A model generated the notes under the pieces. The model searched no databases, was not told where the DNA came from, and was given only the letters and a program-made list of their open reading frames with translations. A stretch of 64,000 nt of DNA from Melitaea cinxia (taxonomy: Eukaryota > Arthropoda > Insecta > Lepidoptera > Nymphalidae), in NCBI RefSeq assembly GCF_905220565.1, contig NC_059421.1, forward strand, positions 10,001-74,000. The letters are read 5' to 3'. Positions 62,829 through 64,000 of the stretch are shown here, one piece after another. The position numbers and the translations under genes are program-made. The number at the start of each line of letters is the position of its first letter. The stretch's first letter is position 1.

Positions 62829-62848
62829 CCTAACCTAACCTAACCTAA

Positions 62849-62850
<2 letters not shown>
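62829..62850. repeat. Telomeric (CCTAA)n array
   Basis: Four CCTAA units between facing 3' ends of oppositely oriented elements. Confidence 0.97.
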
Positions 62851-62879
<29 letters not shown>

Positions 62880-64000
62880 CGTTGGAAAATGCATTTACGC
62901 ACTGACCCCGCCACCGAAAGCTCGGCAGCGGGAGTGTGGGGCTCCCGGCGGTAGGTGCAATGCCGGACTACCCACTAAAAACCAACGGTGCCCTCGTCGT
63001 CCTAGTGGGGCGCCACGGTACCACTAATAAGTATTGTCCGTGACGCCCCGACGTATGACCGCGAGTGCTGCGCGGTCGCCTTCGCTTGTAGAGCGCTCAC
63101 GGGCACGAGAGCGCTCTATAACTCCAGGGAGTTGGGGAGGAGGCTACGACGACATCGCCGCAGCCTCCTCCGCAGCTTTTCGACTATTTGGGTGGGGGGC
63201 ACGCCCCACCGCCATTCGCCGGACTTTTGGGGGACGACAAACCCGCCCTCCCATTATATGCGCAGCCGGTTTTCCGGCGCTGGTGCATACAGCACAACTA
63301 GGAGCCCCAGTGCAGTTTTTGGCAATATGCCCCTCCTTGCCGCACCGGTAGCACAGACCACTCCGGTCCACCGCGAAGGGACATGTTGGGCGGGTGTGCC
63401 CTATGCCCATACATTTGAAGCAGCGCAACGGGCGCTGCTCCAGTAGTGTAACTCTGGCAGAGCTCCAGCCGACAAGGAGTCTGCCGGCCTGTGCCAGAGC
63501 CTTCGCGGCAGGGATCGGACACCTTAATATTGAGGCGCCCATCCCTCCTGGTCCCGTCGTTACTTCGCCAGTTTTAATGACGCTGACGTCGCATTTGGTA
63601 GCCTTGGCTGCCGCCTCTGCCACCATTTGTTTAGTGACAGAGTCATCCAGTCCAGAAACTCGAAGACTCGCGAGCTTTATGGGCTGGACGACTCTCGCCG
63701 TGCCTTCGAGGACGCGGTCAAGCTCCTGCGCCAGACGCTGTGCCGCTTCCGAAGTCTGGCCTTTCGCCAGCTCCAACAGCCTGCCTCCGGTTGCGGCAGT
63801 GCGCACGGTCAACCCTTCACTTATTCCCAGGTCAGCCAAATTTAGCGTTTCCGCAGCCCGCTTGAGTAAGTGGCTGTAGGTGACCCCCTGTTCCTCTGCT
63901 TCTGGCTCCAGTGTCATAATCACTGCGGGCCTACGGGGGGCCACCAACCTGGGAGGACGGGATTTCGCCTTCTTCTTTCTGTTCTTTCGCTGCTGCGGTG
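62851..64000 (-). mobile_element. SART-like element, third family, 3' part (continues past the window)
   Basis: Poly(T) at 62851-62878, 3' UTR 62879-63143, then a Gag ORF from 63144. The 3' UTR begins acgttggaaaatgcatttacgc, like family 2, and matches the copies at 37458 and 38819 in 'ccactaataagtattgtccg'. No ORF2 lies between the Gag stop and the poly(A), where autonomous elements carry about 3.2 kb of endonuclease-RT. Confidence 0.88.
63144..64000 (-). CDS. Third-family ORF1: Gag-like protein, C-terminal part
   Basis: At least 285 codons are visible and open to the right edge, where the sequence is basic (RKNRKKKAKSRPPR), as in the linker of other ORF1s. It then has an RRM-like part (LRVSGLDDSVTKQMV) and the zinc clusters CFKCMGIGHTRPTC, CYRCGKEGHIAKNC and CAVCTSAGKPAAHIMGGRVC, ending AAAMSS-stop. 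It is closest to family 2 ORF1 (CFKCMGLGHTRPKC) but distinct. The N-terminus lies outside the window. Confidence 0.9.
   Translation of the reverse strand, partial: PQQRKNRKKKAKSRPPRLVAPRRPAVIMTLEPEAEEQGVTYSHLLKRAAETLNLADLGISEGLTVRTAATGGRLLELAKGQTSEAAQRLAQELDRVLEGTARVVQPIKLASLRVSGLDDSVTKQMVAEAAAKATKCDVSVIKTGEVTTGPGGMGASILRCPIPAAKALAQAGRLLVGWSSARVTLLEQRPLRCFKCMGIGHTRPTCPFAVDRSGLCYRCGKEGHIAKNCTGAPSCAVCTSAGKPAAHIMGGRVCRPPKVRRMAVGRAPHPNSRKAAEEAAAMSS

Noticed and set aside
1..64000. Artefactual assembly of collapsed repeats
   Set aside because: The copies differ by many scattered substitutions, distinct tail lengths and distinct truncations, so they are real separate insertions. Individual (CCTAA)n and poly(A/T) lengths may still be imprecise.

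Overview
The window is a stretch of insect-type telomeric or subtelomeric DNA. More than 20 arrays of (CCTAA)n, the C-rich strand of the arthropod telomere repeat TTAGG, punctuate it, all on the same strand. Every interval between arrays is one non-LTR (LINE-type) retrotransposon. I see no host gene, rRNA or tRNA. Because all arrays read CCTAA on the given strand, the chromosome end should lie to the left and the centromere to the right, if the region is a native telomere. The closest known precedent is the SART/TRAS system of Bombyx mori and other Lepidoptera; other TTAGG-bearing arthropods cannot be excluded from sequence alone.

I count 23 elements, including two cut by the window edges. 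Twenty lie on the minus strand (poly(A) seen as poly(T) at the low-coordinate end, abutting CCTAACC). They are GC-rich and share a 5'-terminal hairpin. Autonomous family 1 (SART-like; ORF1 gag with three zinc knuckles, ORF2 endonuclease-RT-zinc finger without RNase H, ORFs overlapping as TAATG) has three copies: 5114-10212 (in-frame deletion in RT), 14230-20673 (intact) and 48927-55370 (intact). Autonomous family 2 (ORF1 and ORF2 in the same frame, separated only by a stop codon and one further codon) has an intact copy at 21680-27974 and 5'-truncated copies at 32773-35674 and 55449-59290. A third family, cut by the right edge (62879-64000), shows a gag ORF followed directly by its 3' UTR.

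The remaining complete minus-strand elements are short and non-coding: about 0.86 kb (five copies) or 1.6 kb (three copies) with a family-1-type 3' end, and about 1.25-1.33 kb (four copies) with a family-2/3-type 3' end. They keep the terminal hairpin and the 3' UTR of an autonomous partner and nothing that encodes protein, as expected of parasites of the autonomous RT.

Three elements lie on the plus strand and are AT-richer, at least outside their ORFs: 40268-47848 (complete, ORF1 plus ORF2 with endonuclease, RT and RNase H), 28027-32742 (gag ORF only) and 59390-62828 (5'-truncated ORF2 with RT and RNase H). They insert in the opposite orientation and in a fixed phase of the repeat, which matches the nicking specificity reported for the TRAS1 endonuclease. 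The window therefore records two retroelement lineages colonising the same repeat from opposite strands, with gag-only and protein-less derivatives on top.
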